Assembly (NCBI RefSeq): GCF_027533845.1 | Contig: NZ_JAPZVN010000035.1 | Location: 1 to 44,444 of the forward strand | Source: Streptomyces sp. RPT161 | GTDB taxonomy: Bacteria > Actinomycetota > Actinomycetes > Streptomycetales > Streptomycetaceae | Direction of reading: 5' to 3' | DNA length: 44,444 bases | Shown here: in pieces, positions 25,623 to 33,469 of the stretch | Numbering within the stretch: position 1 is the first letter of the stretch | Layout: each line of letters starts with the position of its first letter | Position numbers and translations under genes: made by a program | Notes under the pieces: generated by a model | What the model was told of the DNA's origin: nothing | Seen by the model: only the letters and a program-made list of their open reading frames with translations | Databases searched by the model: none

Positions 25623-27602
25623 ATGCGCTCGAAGCGACACTCCGGCAGACGCATGGCGAGAACCGCCGCCACGGCGCTGCTGTCCACAGCGGCACTGGTG
25701 AGCGCCGGTCTTCTCGCCGCCACCCCGTCGTCCGCCACCGCGTCCCAGACCACCGCGCACACCCGGAACCTGTGCAACCAGCACACCCAGCCCGGCCAGG
25801 AGGCCTGCCTCGCCGAGGTGCGCACCGACGTGATGCAGCACCTGCACCTGTCCCCCAACGCCACGCCGTCCGGCTACGGCCCCAGCGACCTGCAGAGCGC
25901 CTACAACCTGCCGTCGGCCTCGGCCGGTTCGGGCCAGACGGTGGCCATCGTGGACGCGCAGGACGACCCCAACGCCGAGTCCGACCTGGCCACCTACCGT
26001 TCGCAGTACGGCCTGCCGGCCTGCACCACGGCCAACGGCTGCTTCAAGAAGATCGACCAGAACGGCGGCACCAACTACCCGACCGCGGACAGCGGTTGGG
26101 CGGGGGAGATCTCCCTCGACGTGGACATGGTCAGCGCGGTCTGCCCGCAGTGCCACATCCTGCTGGTCGAGGCGAACAGCGCCAACATGTCGGACCTGGG
26201 GGCCGCGGTGAACCAGGCCGTCGCCCAGGGCGCCAAGTACGTCTCCAACAGCTACGGCGGCTCCGAGGACTCCACCGACACCAGCTCGGACAGCCAGTAC
26301 TTCGACCACCCGGGCGTCGCCATCACCGTCAGCGCCGGTGACAGCGGCTACGGCGCGGAGTACCCGGCCGCCTCGCGGTACGTGACCTCCGTCGGCGGCA
26401 CCTCGCTGACCCGCGACTCCAGCGCCCGCGGCTGGTCGGAGTCGGTGTGGAACACCAGCAGCACCGAGGGCACCGGCTCCGGCTGCTCGGCGTACGACAC
26501 CAAGCCGTCCTGGCAGACCGACAGCGGCTGCTCCAACCGGACCATCTCCGACGTCTCGGCGGTCGCCGACCCGGCCACCGGTGTCGCCGTCTACCAGACC
26601 TACGGCGGCTCCGGCTGGAACGTCTACGGCGGAACCAGCGCCTCCTCGCCGATCATCGCCTCGGTCTACGCCCTGGCCGGCACACCGGCGGCGGGCAGCT
26701 ACCCCGCGTCCTACCCGTACGCGCACACCTCGGCGCTCAACGACGTCACCAGCGGCAGCAACGGCAGCTGCTCCCCGTCGTACCTGTGCACCGCGGGCCC
26801 CGGCTACGACGGCCCGACCGGCTGGGGCACCCCGAACGGCACCGCCGCGTTCACCAACGGCTCCAGCACCGGCAACACCGTGACGGTGACCAACCCGGGC
26901 AACCAGTCGACCGCCGTGGGCACCTCGGTGTCGCTGCAGATCAAGGCGAGCGACTCGGCCAGCGGACAGACGCTCGGCTACAGCGCCACCGGCCTGCCCG
27001 CCGGACTGTCCATCAACTCCTCGACCGGCCTGATCACCGGTACCCCGACGACCGCAGGCACCTCCAACGTGACGGTGACCGCCAAGGACTCCACCGGCGC
27101 ATCCGGCTCGACCTCCTTCACCTGGACGGTCGGCGGCTCCGGCGGCGGCTGCAACGCGCAGCAGCTCATCGGCAACCCGGGCTTCGAGACCGGCACCGCC
27201 GCGCCCTGGTCGGCGACCCCGTACGTGATCAACAACGACCCGACCGAGCCGCCGCACTCCGGCAGCTGGAACGCCTGGCTCGACGGTTACGGCTCCAGCC
27301 ACACCGACACGCTGTCCCAGTCGGTGACCATCCCGGCCGGATGCCACGCCACCCTCAGCTTCTGGCTGCACATCGACACCGACAAGACCTCGTCGACCGC
27401 CTCCGACAAGCTGACGGTCCAGGCCGGCTCCACCACCCTGGCCACCTACTCCAACCTGAACGCCAACTCGGGTTACGCGCAGAAGTCGTTCGACGTCTCC
27501 TCCCTCGCGGGGAAGACGGTCACACTGAAGTTCACCGGGGCCGAGGGCTCCGGAGCGCAGACGTCCTTCGTCATCGACGACACGGCGCTCAACATCAGCT
27601 GA
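25623..27602 (+). CDS. Secreted serine-carboxyl peptidase, S53 (sedolisin) family, with Ig-like and C-terminal accessory domains
   Basis: A 659-aa exported protease. ATG 25623 is chosen over 25617 because GGAGGG is then 7 nt away. Residues 1-40 form a Sec signal peptide (Arg-rich start, hydrophobic core, likely cut after Ala-Thr-Ala). The catalytic Glu162 and Asp166 (GEISLD), the oxyanion Asp240 (SAGDSG) and the nucleophile Ser339 (GGTSASSP) match the Ser-Glu-Asp triad. After the catalytic domain (ending about residue 415) comes a He_PIG/Ig-like domain (about 418-505) and a cysteine-containing beta-rich C-terminal domain (about 510-659). The usual 140-residue pro-kumamolisin prodomain is not seen. 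A strong terminator follows. Confidence 0.93.
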   Translation: MRSKRHSGRRMARTAATALLSTAALVSAGLLAATPSSATASQTTAHTRNLCNQHTQPGQEACLAEVRTDVMQHLHLSPNATPSGYGPSDLQSAYNLPSASAGSGQTVAIVDAQDDPNAESDLATYRSQYGLPACTTANGCFKKIDQNGGTNYPTADSGWAGEISLDVDMVSAVCPQCHILLVEANSANMSDLGAAVNQAVAQGAKYVSNSYGGSEDSTDTSSDSQYFDHPGVAITVSAGDSGYGAEYPAASRYVTSVGGTSLTRDSSARGWSESVWNTSSTEGTGSGCSAYDTKPSWQTDSGCSNRTISDVSAVADPATGVAVYQTYGGSGWNVYGGTSASSPIIASVYALAGTPAAGSYPASYPYAHTSALNDVTSGSNGSCSPSYLCTAGPGYDGPTGWGTPNGTAAFTNGSSTGNTVTVTNPGNQSTAVGTSVSLQIKASDSASGQTLGYSATGLPAGLSINSSTGLITGTPTTAGTSNVTVTAKDSTGASGSTSFTWTVGGSGGGCNAQQLIGNPGFETGTAAPWSATPYVINNDPTEPPHSGSWNAWLDGYGSSHTDTLSQSVTIPAGCHATLSFWLHIDTDKTSSTASDKLTVQAGSTTLATYSNLNANSGYAQKSFDVSSLAGKTVTLKFTGAEGSGAQTSFVIDDTALNIS

Positions 27603-27624
27603 CGCCGTAGGCCACCGGCACAGA

Positions 27625-27654
27625 GGCGGGTCCGGGCTTTCGCCCGGACCCGCC
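27625..27654 (+). terminator. Terminator of the S53 peptidase
   Basis: A perfect 13-bp stem (GGCGGGTCCGGGC and its complement) with a TTTC tetraloop begins 22 nt after the stop codon. Confidence 0.9.
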
Positions 27655-27674
27655 GTACGCTTCGCTTCTCCTTC

Positions 27675-27711
27675 GGGGGCAAGTCCCCTGCTCCCGTGGG
27701 CGGTTGCCCCC
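27675..27711 (-). terminator. Possible terminator of the DUF4352-type membrane protein gene
   Basis: GGGGGCAA (27675-27682) and TTGCCCCC (27704-27711) are perfect 8-bp arms with a 21-nt loop, 2 nt past the stop codon of the minus-strand gene. Together with the neighbouring plus-strand hairpin it separates the two convergent genes. Confidence 0.5.
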
Positions 27712-27713
27712 GA

Positions 27714-28622
27714 CTACCTCAACCGCAGTTCCCAGTAAGCGTCTTCGTGGTTGGTTGTCGGTTCGAAGTCGAACTGCAGGGGGGTCAGCCCCGGCGGGAC
27801 GTCGAAGGCGAAGACGACCTTGGAGACCTGGCCGGGCCGCAGTACGTCGGGGAAGTCCTCGGCCAACTCGCCGGTGGAGGTGGAGATCAGCTGAAGGTCG
27901 GTCTGGTCGCCCCCGGCGGTGCCGTAGTAGGTGTAGTCGCCGAGGTGCAGGTCCGCGTCGCCGGTGTTGCGCACGGTCACGGTGAAGCGGTAAGCGGTGT
28001 CCCCCGCGGTGTAGCCGTCGGCGCCCGCGGGCGGGGTGAAGCGCTGCGGGGTGGTGGCGGTGACCTGCGTTCCGTCGTCGAACCTGGCGGTGCCGTCGGC
28101 GCCCAGCGGCTTGTCGTAGGTCCCGCGGGCCGAGGTCAGGGCCACGTCCGCGGCGCCGAAGAGCCCGTTGTACGAGGTGGCGACCAGCGCGATCACCGCG
28201 ATCGACACGGCGATGGCGGCGGCGCCGAGGATCGTCCCGCTCAGCGCCTGTCCGCCGTTGGTCGCCTCACCGCGGCGCGCCCGGCGACGGCCGATGAGGC
28301 CGAACACCACCGCCAGAACGCCGAGCGGCAGTCCGAGCACCACGCCGAAGCAGGTGACGGCGGCGACGGTGCCGACTATGCCCAGCACCAGGGCCGCCGT
28401 GCCGAGCGCGTTGCGCGGCGCGGGGTGCAGCCAGGCGGCGTACGGGTAGCCGGGGTAGGCGGGTGGGCAGGCCGCCTGGTACGGGTCGTACGGCCCGTTG
28501 GGGGGCGGTGGCGGACAGGCGTCCCGGGGGGTGTCCCGCGGGGAGGGGGGCACGGCGTCCTGCGGCGGTGCCCACGGGTCACGGCGTTCGATTCGTGACC
28601 GATCGTGTTGCTCGTCGGACAT
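27714..28622 (-). CDS. DUF4190/DUF4352-type membrane protein
   Basis: A 302-aa protein. The first 75 residues are proline/tyrosine-rich (PYDPYQAACPPAYPGYPYA type), then two transmembrane segments (about 80-110 and 125-150) form a DUF4190-like hairpin. The C-terminal 130 residues are a beta-rich extracellular domain with the DUF4352-like pattern (FTVTVRNTGDADLHLGDYTYYG ... RPGQVSKVVFAFDVP). The ATG at 28622 has GGAAAGG upstream. Such proteins are abundant in actinomycetes without an assigned role; the C-terminal fold resembles extracellular immunoglobulin-like domains. It is divergent from adenosine deaminase across 111 bp. Confidence 0.8.
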   Translation of the reverse strand: MSDEQHDRSRIERRDPWAPPQDAVPPSPRDTPRDACPPPPPNGPYDPYQAACPPAYPGYPYAAWLHPAPRNALGTAALVLGIVGTVAAVTCFGVVLGLPLGVLAVVFGLIGRRRARRGEATNGGQALSGTILGAAAIAVSIAVIALVATSYNGLFGAADVALTSARGTYDKPLGADGTARFDDGTQVTATTPQRFTPPAGADGYTAGDTAYRFTVTVRNTGDADLHLGDYTYYGTAGGDQTDLQLISTSTGELAEDFPDVLRPGQVSKVVFAFDVPPGLTPLQFDFEPTTNHEDAYWELRLR

Positions 28623-28733
28623 CGCAACCTTTCCTCTAGGTACGTCCCGCAATGTTATGGCCTACGGCCGACGGGCGGCCCGGTACGCACGTCTACGATG
28701 GGCCGGTCCGCGCAACCGCAGGAGGGGACCCGT

Positions 28734-29789
28734 ATGACCGCCAGTTCCGCACCGGCCGCACCCGCCGGACTCGACGTCTTCATCGCCGGACTGCCCAAGG
28801 CGGAACTGCACGTCCACCATGTCGGTTCGGCCTCGCCGCGGATCGTCGCGGAACTCGCCGCACGGCACGCCGACTCGAAGGTACCCGCGGATCTCGACGC
28901 GCTCGCCGAGTACTTCACCTTCCGCGACTTCGCCCACTTCATCGACGTCTACCTGTCCGTGGTGGACCTGATCCGCGACGCGGCCGACGTACGTCTGCTG
29001 ACGTACGAGGTCGCCCGCGACATGGCGCGGCAGAACATCCGCTACGCGGAGCTGACCATCACCCCCTACAGCTCGGTGCGCCGCGGGATCGCGGCGGAGG
29101 CCTTCATGGAGGCCATAGAGGACGCCCGGGTGGCGGCCGAGCGGGAGTTCGGCACCGTGCTGCGCTGGTGCTTCGACATCCCCGGTGAGGCGGGCCTGCA
29201 GTCGGCGGAGGTGACCACGGAGCTGGCGCTGAAGCACGGTCCCGACGGCCTGGTCTCGTTCGGTCTCGGCGGTCCCGAAATCGGCGTGCCCCGCCCGCAG
29301 TTCAAGCCGTACTTCGACCGCGCCCGGGCCGCGGGCCTGCACAGCGTGCCGCACGCGGGTGAGACCACAGGACCGCAGACCATCTGGAGCGCGCTGCGCG
29401 ACCTGGGCGCCGAGCGCATCGGCCACGGCACCAGCGCGGTCCAGGACCCCGCGCTGCTCGAGCACCTGGCCGAGCACCGCATCCCGCTGGAGGTCTGCCC
29501 CACCTCCAACATCGCCACCCGCGCGGTGGCCACTTTGGACGAGCACCCGATCCGCGCGATGTCCGACGCCGGTGTGCTGATCACCGTCAACAGCGACGAC
29601 CCCCCGATGTTCGGCACCGACCTGAACACCGAATACGCCGTCGCGGCGCGGCTGCTGGGGCTGGACGCGGCGGGGGTGGCCGCGCTGGCGAAGAACGCGG
29701 TCGAGGCGTCGTTCATGGACGGCGTGTCGAAGGCCAGGTTGAACGCCGAGATCGACACCTACACCAAGGCGTTGGCGGCTGGCGCTTGA
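28734..29789 (+). CDS. add: Adenosine deaminase family protein
   Basis: A 351-aa zinc amidohydrolase. Metal and catalytic elements are H26-V-H28 (in ELHVHHVGSA), HAGE, RIGHG and SDDP, the complete adenosine deaminase set. The segment after the metal histidines (HVGSA) differs from the common HLDGS/HLEGA, so the preference could be adenosine or a related 6-aminopurine compound such as aminodeoxyfutalosine. The ATG at 28734 has GGAGGGG 7 nt upstream; the longer in-frame start at 28605 overlaps the divergent gene. The stop codon overlaps the -35-like element of the next promoter. Confidence 0.9.
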   Translation: MTASSAPAAPAGLDVFIAGLPKAELHVHHVGSASPRIVAELAARHADSKVPADLDALAEYFTFRDFAHFIDVYLSVVDLIRDAADVRLLTYEVARDMARQNIRYAELTITPYSSVRRGIAAEAFMEAIEDARVAAEREFGTVLRWCFDIPGEAGLQSAEVTTELALKHGPDGLVSFGLGGPEIGVPRPQFKPYFDRARAAGLHSVPHAGETTGPQTIWSALRDLGAERIGHGTSAVQDPALLEHLAEHRIPLEVCPTSNIATRAVATLDEHPIRAMSDAGVLITVNSDDPPMFGTDLNTEYAVAARLLGLDAAGVAALAKNAVEASFMDGVSKARLNAEIDTYTKALAAGA

Positions 29790-29817
29790 TCTTGACGCGC
29801 GGGTCAGGGGCTAACGT
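29786..29817 (+). promoter_or_regulatory. MerR-type promoter with dyad in a 20-bp spacer
   Basis: TTGATC (29786-29791) and TAACGT (29812-29817) are separated by 20 bp, longer than the usual 17, and the spacer holds TGAC-gcgcgg-GTCA (29793-29806), where 12 of 14 bases are symmetric. Long spacers with an internal dyad are the hallmark of MerR-activated promoters, and a MerR gene lies downstream in the same unit. Confidence 0.55.
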
Positions 29818-29824
29818 CGGTGCG

Positions 29825-29849
29825 CCGTAAGGCGGTTGAGGCCTTACGG
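29825..29849 (+). promoter_or_regulatory. Leader hairpin of the oxidoreductase-merR unit
   Basis: CCGTAAGGC and GCCTTACGG form a perfect 9-bp stem with a 7-nt loop. It begins at the predicted transcription start and lies 28 nt ahead of the ATG. It may protect the 5' end of the mRNA or terminate the upstream adenosine deaminase transcript. Confidence 0.5.
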
Positions 29850-29877
29850 TCCGTCCGCGTGGCCCTGAGGAGCGCCG

Positions 29878-30900
29878 ATGAACGCCCTGCCCCGTACCTC
29901 CCGCGAGGTCCGTCTGCTGACCCGTCCCGAAGGCCTGCCGGAGCCTGGGCACTTCGAGGTGGCCGAGGTACCGCTGCCCGAGCCAGGACCCGGTGAGGTG
30001 CTGGTGCGCAACCGGTACTTCTCGGTCGCCGCCCTCCTCCGCTCGCTGATCAGCGGTGAACCGCAGGGGTCGCCGATGCCGCCGCTGCGGCCCGGGGACA
30101 CCCTGTACGGCGCCGCCGTCGGTGAGGTCGTCACGGCACCGGACGCCCCCGGGCTCTCCCCGGGGGCCCTGGTGAGCCACTGGTCCGGCTGGCGCGAGTA
30201 CGCGGCGGTGCCGATCGACCAGTGCCGTCCGCTGGAGGACGTGCTGCCCGACCCGGCGCACCACCTGTCGCAGGGCGCGATCGCCTACGCCGCGCTGACC
30301 TCCACGGTCGAACTGTGCCCGGGGGACACGGTGTTCGTCTCCGGGGGCGCCGGCTCGATCGGGTCGATGGCGGCGCGGATCGCACGGCTGCTGGGCGCGG
30401 GCCGGGTGATCGGCAGCACCGGCTCGCCCGACAAGGCCGCACTGCTGGTCACCGAACTCGGCTATGACGCCGCGGTGGTGCGCGGTGCGGGCCCGATCGC
30501 CGAGCAGTTGGCGAAGGCGGCGCCGGACGGCATCGATGTCCTCTTCGACAACGTCGGCGGCGAGCAGTTGCGGGCGGCGGTCGCCGCGGCCCGTACCGGC
30601 GCGCGCTTCGCCCTGGTCGGAGCGCTCTCCGGGCAGCTGTCACCGGACGGCCGGGGCGACACCGCGCCGGTCGAACTCGACACCCTCCAACTGATCCTGA
30701 AGCAGATCACCATGCGCGGCTTCAGCGGGTTCGGCCGTCCGGACGCGGAGGCGCAGTGGACCCGGCGGTTCGCCGACTGGCTGCGCTCGGGTGAGATCAC
30801 CTTCCCGCACGTGCGGGTCGCGGGACTGGAACGGGCACCGCGGGCGTTGACCGATGTGATCGCCGGTCGATACGTGGGGACCGTGATCGTCGAACTCTGA
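29878..30900 (+). CDS. Zinc-independent medium-chain dehydrogenase/reductase (quinone oxidoreductase / enone reductase-like)
   Basis: A 340-aa NADPH-dependent oxidoreductase of the medium-chain dehydrogenase/reductase family, PGR/L4BD-like branch. The nucleotide-binding motif is seen as VSGGAGSIGSMAARIARLLG (AxxGxxG-type) with VIGSTGS following. The C-terminal ITMRGFSGF block is typical of 2-alkenal/enone reductases. Structural-zinc cysteines are absent. The ATG at 29878 has GAGGAG upstream. It is co-oriented with merR, 21 nt apart, and shares a MerR-type promoter. Detoxification of reactive carbonyls or quinones is the likely type of role; the substrate is unknown. Confidence 0.88.
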   Translation: MNALPRTSREVRLLTRPEGLPEPGHFEVAEVPLPEPGPGEVLVRNRYFSVAALLRSLISGEPQGSPMPPLRPGDTLYGAAVGEVVTAPDAPGLSPGALVSHWSGWREYAAVPIDQCRPLEDVLPDPAHHLSQGAIAYAALTSTVELCPGDTVFVSGGAGSIGSMAARIARLLGAGRVIGSTGSPDKAALLVTELGYDAAVVRGAGPIAEQLAKAAPDGIDVLFDNVGGEQLRAAVAAARTGARFALVGALSGQLSPDGRGDTAPVELDTLQLILKQITMRGFSGFGRPDAEAQWTRRFADWLRSGEITFPHVRVAGLERAPRALTDVIAGRYVGTVIVEL

Positions 30901-30921
30901 GCGGGGAGCGGGTGGTTGGAC

Positions 30922-31296
30922 ATGCGCATCGGCGATGCGGCGGCGGCCGCGGGTGCGACGGCGCGGGCGCTTCGATTCTACGAGCAGCGCGGGCTGCTGC
31001 CCCCGCCACCGCGCACCGCGACCGGGCAGCGGGAGTACGGCCCGTGGCAGATCGCCCGGGTGCGGCTGATCCGCGAACTGCTCGATCTCGGCCTGACCGT
31101 CGAGGACGTCCGCGCGTGCGCGCACTGGCTGGACCTGGTCGAGGGCGACACCCTGCCGCCGTGCGGTGCCGTCCCCGGGGCCGCGCCCGGCGTGGCGGCG
31201 CGCCGACTCGCCGCCCTGGACGCGCAGATCGACCGGCTGACCCGGCTGCGGGAGCGCCTTGCGGCCCGGCTGGAGGGCGGGAGCGCGGCCGCGTAG
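30922..31296 (+). CDS. MerR-family transcriptional regulator
   Basis: A 124-aa regulator. The N-terminal winged helix (MRIGDAAAAAGATARALRFY, then EQRGLLPPPPR and GQREYGPWQIARVRLIREL) is a standard MerR DNA-binding domain. A C-terminal coiled coil (about residues 90-118) serves dimerisation. A single cysteine in the effector region (PPCGAV) could be a thiol sensor for electrophiles or redox. Start: ATG 30922 has a GGTGG 6 nt upstream; TTG 30916 with GGGGAG at 7 nt is a credible alternative. It is 21 nt downstream of the oxidoreductase and is the probable activator of the promoter at 29786-29817. Confidence 0.88.
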   Translation: MRIGDAAAAAGATARALRFYEQRGLLPPPPRTATGQREYGPWQIARVRLIRELLDLGLTVEDVRACAHWLDLVEGDTLPPCGAVPGAAPGVAARRLAALDAQIDRLTRLRERLAARLEGGSAAA

Positions 31297-31328
31297 GAGG
31301 ATGCGCGGGCCCCGGGTCACTGGTGTGA

Positions 31329-31351
31329 GCCGGAGCCCGGCGCTGTCCGGC
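31329..31351 (-). terminator. Possible terminator after the aldehyde dehydrogenase
   Basis: GCCGGA / TCCGGC with an 11-nt loop lies directly past the stop of the minus-strand aldehyde dehydrogenase, between it and the convergent merR. The stem is only 6 bp. Confidence 0.4.
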
Positions 31352-31352
31352 G

Positions 31353-32786
31353 TCAGTCCAGCGACGTCATCACGTGCTTGATGCGGGTGTAGTCCTCGAA
31401 GCCGTAGGCCGAAAGGTCCTTGCCGTAGCCGGACTTCTTGAAGCCGCCGTGCGGCATCTCCGCGACCAGCGGGATGTGGGTGTTGATCCACACGCAGCCG
31501 AAGTCGAGCTTCTTGGACATCCGCATGGCGCGGCCGTGGTCCCTGGTCCACACCGAGGAGGCGAGCGCGTACTCCACGCCGTTGGCGTAGGCGACGGCCT
31601 GGTCCTCGTCGGTGAAGGACTGGACGGTGATGACCGGGCCGAAGACCTCCTTCTGGATGATCTCGTCGTCCTGCTTCAGTCCGGAGACGACGGTCGGGGC
31701 GAAGAAGTAGCCCTTCTCGCCGACCCGGTGGCCGCCGGTCTGGACCTTGGCGTGCGCGGGCAGCCGCTCGATGAAACCGGTGACCTGCTGGAGCTGGTTG
31801 GCGTTGTTGAGCGGGCCGAACAGCACGTCCTCGTCGTCGGGCTGGCCGGTCTTGGTGTCGGCGGCGGCCTTGGTGAGCGCGGCCACGAACTCGTCGTGGA
31901 TGGACTCGTGCACCAGCACCCGGGTGGCGGCGGTACAGTCCTGGCCCGCGTTGAAGAAACCCGCCACCGAGATGTCCTCGACGGCCTTGGGGATGTCGAC
32001 GTCCTCGAACACCACGACCGGGGCCTTGCCGCCGAGTTCGAGGTGGACGCGCTTGAGGTCCTTGGACGCGCTCTCGGCGACCTGCATGCCCGCGCGTACC
32101 GAGCCGGTGATCGAGGCCATCGCGGGCACGTCGTGCTCGACCATCAGACGGCCGGTTTCGCGGTCACCGCAGATGACGTTGAAGACGCCCTTGGGCAGCA
32201 CGTCCCCGATGATCTCGGCGAGCAGCACGGTCGAGGCGGGCGTGGTGTCCGACGGCTTGAGCACCACGGTGTTGCCCGCGGCGATGGCCGGGGCGAACTT
32301 CCAAACCGCCATCATCATCGGGTAGTTCCACGGCGCGACCTGCGCGCACACCCCGACCGGCTCCCGGCGGATGATGGAGGTCAGGCCCTCCATGTACTCG
32401 CCGGCCGAGCGGCCCTCCAGCATCCGGGCGGCGCCCGCGAAGAAGCGGATCTGGTCGACCATCGGCGGGATCTCCTCGCTGCGGGTCAGACCGATCGGCT
32501 TGCCGGTGTTCTCGCTCTCGGCGGCGATCAGTTCCTCGGCCCGCGCCTCGACGGCGTCCGCGATCTTCAGCAGCGCCTTCTGCCGCTCGGCCGGAATGGT
32601 GTCGCGCCAGGCCGGGAAGGCGGCCGCGGCCGCGGCCATCGCCGCGTCCACGTCGGCCGCGCCGGACAGCGGGGCGGTGGCGTACACCTCGCCGGTGGCC
32701 GGGTTGACGATGTCCGTGGTGCGACCGTCGGCGGCATCCCGGAACTGCCCGTCGATGTAGTTGCGCAGGGTGCGCGGCTCGCTCAC
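31353..32786 (-). CDS. Gamma-aminobutyraldehyde dehydrogenase
   Basis: A 477-aa aldehyde dehydrogenase of the PatD/Prr type, oxidising 4-aminobutanal to GABA with NAD. Motifs are APWNYPMMMAVWK, HLELGGKAP (general base), nucleophile Cys284 in NAGQDCTAATR and the C-terminal AEMPHGGFKKSGYGKDLSAYG. I chose GTG 32786 with GGGAGAAGG just upstream; the longer ORF to 32891 covers the intergenic control region. It is divergent from the Lrp regulator and the putrescine-type aminotransferase, so aminotransferase product and this enzyme make a coherent two-step route to GABA. Confidence 0.93.
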   Translation of the reverse strand: MSEPRTLRNYIDGQFRDAADGRTTDIVNPATGEVYATAPLSGAADVDAAMAAAAAAFPAWRDTIPAERQKALLKIADAVEARAEELIAAESENTGKPIGLTRSEEIPPMVDQIRFFAGAARMLEGRSAGEYMEGLTSIIRREPVGVCAQVAPWNYPMMMAVWKFAPAIAAGNTVVLKPSDTTPASTVLLAEIIGDVLPKGVFNVICGDRETGRLMVEHDVPAMASITGSVRAGMQVAESASKDLKRVHLELGGKAPVVVFEDVDIPKAVEDISVAGFFNAGQDCTAATRVLVHESIHDEFVAALTKAAADTKTGQPDDEDVLFGPLNNANQLQQVTGFIERLPAHAKVQTGGHRVGEKGYFFAPTVVSGLKQDDEIIQKEVFGPVITVQSFTDEDQAVAYANGVEYALASSVWTRDHGRAMRMSKKLDFGCVWINTHIPLVAEMPHGGFKKSGYGKDLSAYGFEDYTRIKHVMTSLD

Positions 32787-32893
32787 TGCCTTCTCCCGTC
32801 CTTCGTGCGGTGTGCTGTGTCCGATGGGTGAGACATCACTCACCCTAGCCGCTGAACGAGCGGATTCGACATACCCACCCCCCTCGAACAATG

Positions 32894-32913
32894 GAATCAG
32901 TAATTTCTCATTC
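32894..32913. promoter_or_regulatory. 20-bp A/T-rich dyad, probable Lrp/AsnC operator
   Basis: The sequence has the form GAAT-n-AG-n-AATT-n-CT-n-ATTC. Sixteen of 20 positions are symmetric, and only the four n positions break symmetry. It lies in the 177-bp divergent space, 50 bp upstream of the Lrp start and 107 bp upstream of the aldehyde dehydrogenase GTG. Such A/T-rich sequence is very unusual in this genome. Lrp-type regulators bind this kind of site and autoregulate. Confidence 0.65.
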
Positions 32914-32963
32914 GCATCTCAACGGATTTCATCGCCAGGGGCTTGCGTGACGGACGAGTCCTC

Positions 32964-33467
32964 ATGCACAGTGGCTGCGTGGCCACACGTACACCCGACC
33001 CGAAGGACCGCAACGGCGCTCCGGTGATCGACTCCGTTTCCAAGGCGATCATCGAGCAGCTGCAGGAGGACGGACGCCGCCCGTACGCCGCGATCGGCAA
33101 GGCGGTCGGCCTGTCCGAGGCAGCCGTCCGGCAGCGGGTCCAAAAGCTCCTCGACCAGGGCGTGATGCAGATCGTCGCGGTCACCGACCCGCTCACCGTG
33201 GGATTCCGGCGACAGGCGATGGTCGGCATCAACGTCGAAGGCGACCTGGAACCGGTCGCCGACGCACTGGCCGGGATGGGAGAGGTCGAGTACGTCGTCA
33301 TGACGGCGGGCTCGTTCGATCTGCTGATCGAGATCGTCTGCGAGGACGATGACCATCTCCTGGAGATGATCAACAAGCGGATCCGCGCGCTGCCCGGCGT
33401 GCGGTCCACCGAGAGCTTCGTCTACCTCAAGCTCCGGAAGCAGACCTACACCTGGGGAACCAGATAG
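32964..33467 (+). CDS. Lrp/AsnC-family transcriptional regulator
   Basis: A 167-aa regulator. The N-terminal HTH (IIEQLQEDGRRPYAAIGKAV then GLSEAAVRQRVQKLLDQGV) is followed by the RAM ligand-binding domain (VGINVEGDLEPVADALAGM ... GSFDLLIEIVCEDDDHLLEMI). The start is uncertain: ATG 32964 has a weak GGACGAG, GTG 32979 begins ATRTPDPKD, and TTG 32943 is also open. It lies 2 nt upstream of the aminotransferase and is divergent from the aldehyde dehydrogenase, with an A/T-rich dyad between. This strongly suggests control of both directions in response to a diamine or amino acid; the ligand is unknown. Confidence 0.9.
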   Translation: MHSGCVATRTPDPKDRNGAPVIDSVSKAIIEQLQEDGRRPYAAIGKAVGLSEAAVRQRVQKLLDQGVMQIVAVTDPLTVGFRRQAMVGINVEGDLEPVADALAGMGEVEYVVMTAGSFDLLIEIVCEDDDHLLEMINKRIRALPGVRSTESFVYLKLRKQTYTWGTR

Positions 33468-33469
33468 CC

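Noticed and set aside
25566-27371. 601-codon antisense frame over the S53 peptidase
   Set aside because: It is a shadow of a gene with signal peptide and catalytic triad; composition is Gly/Val/Arg/Ala repeats with no SD.
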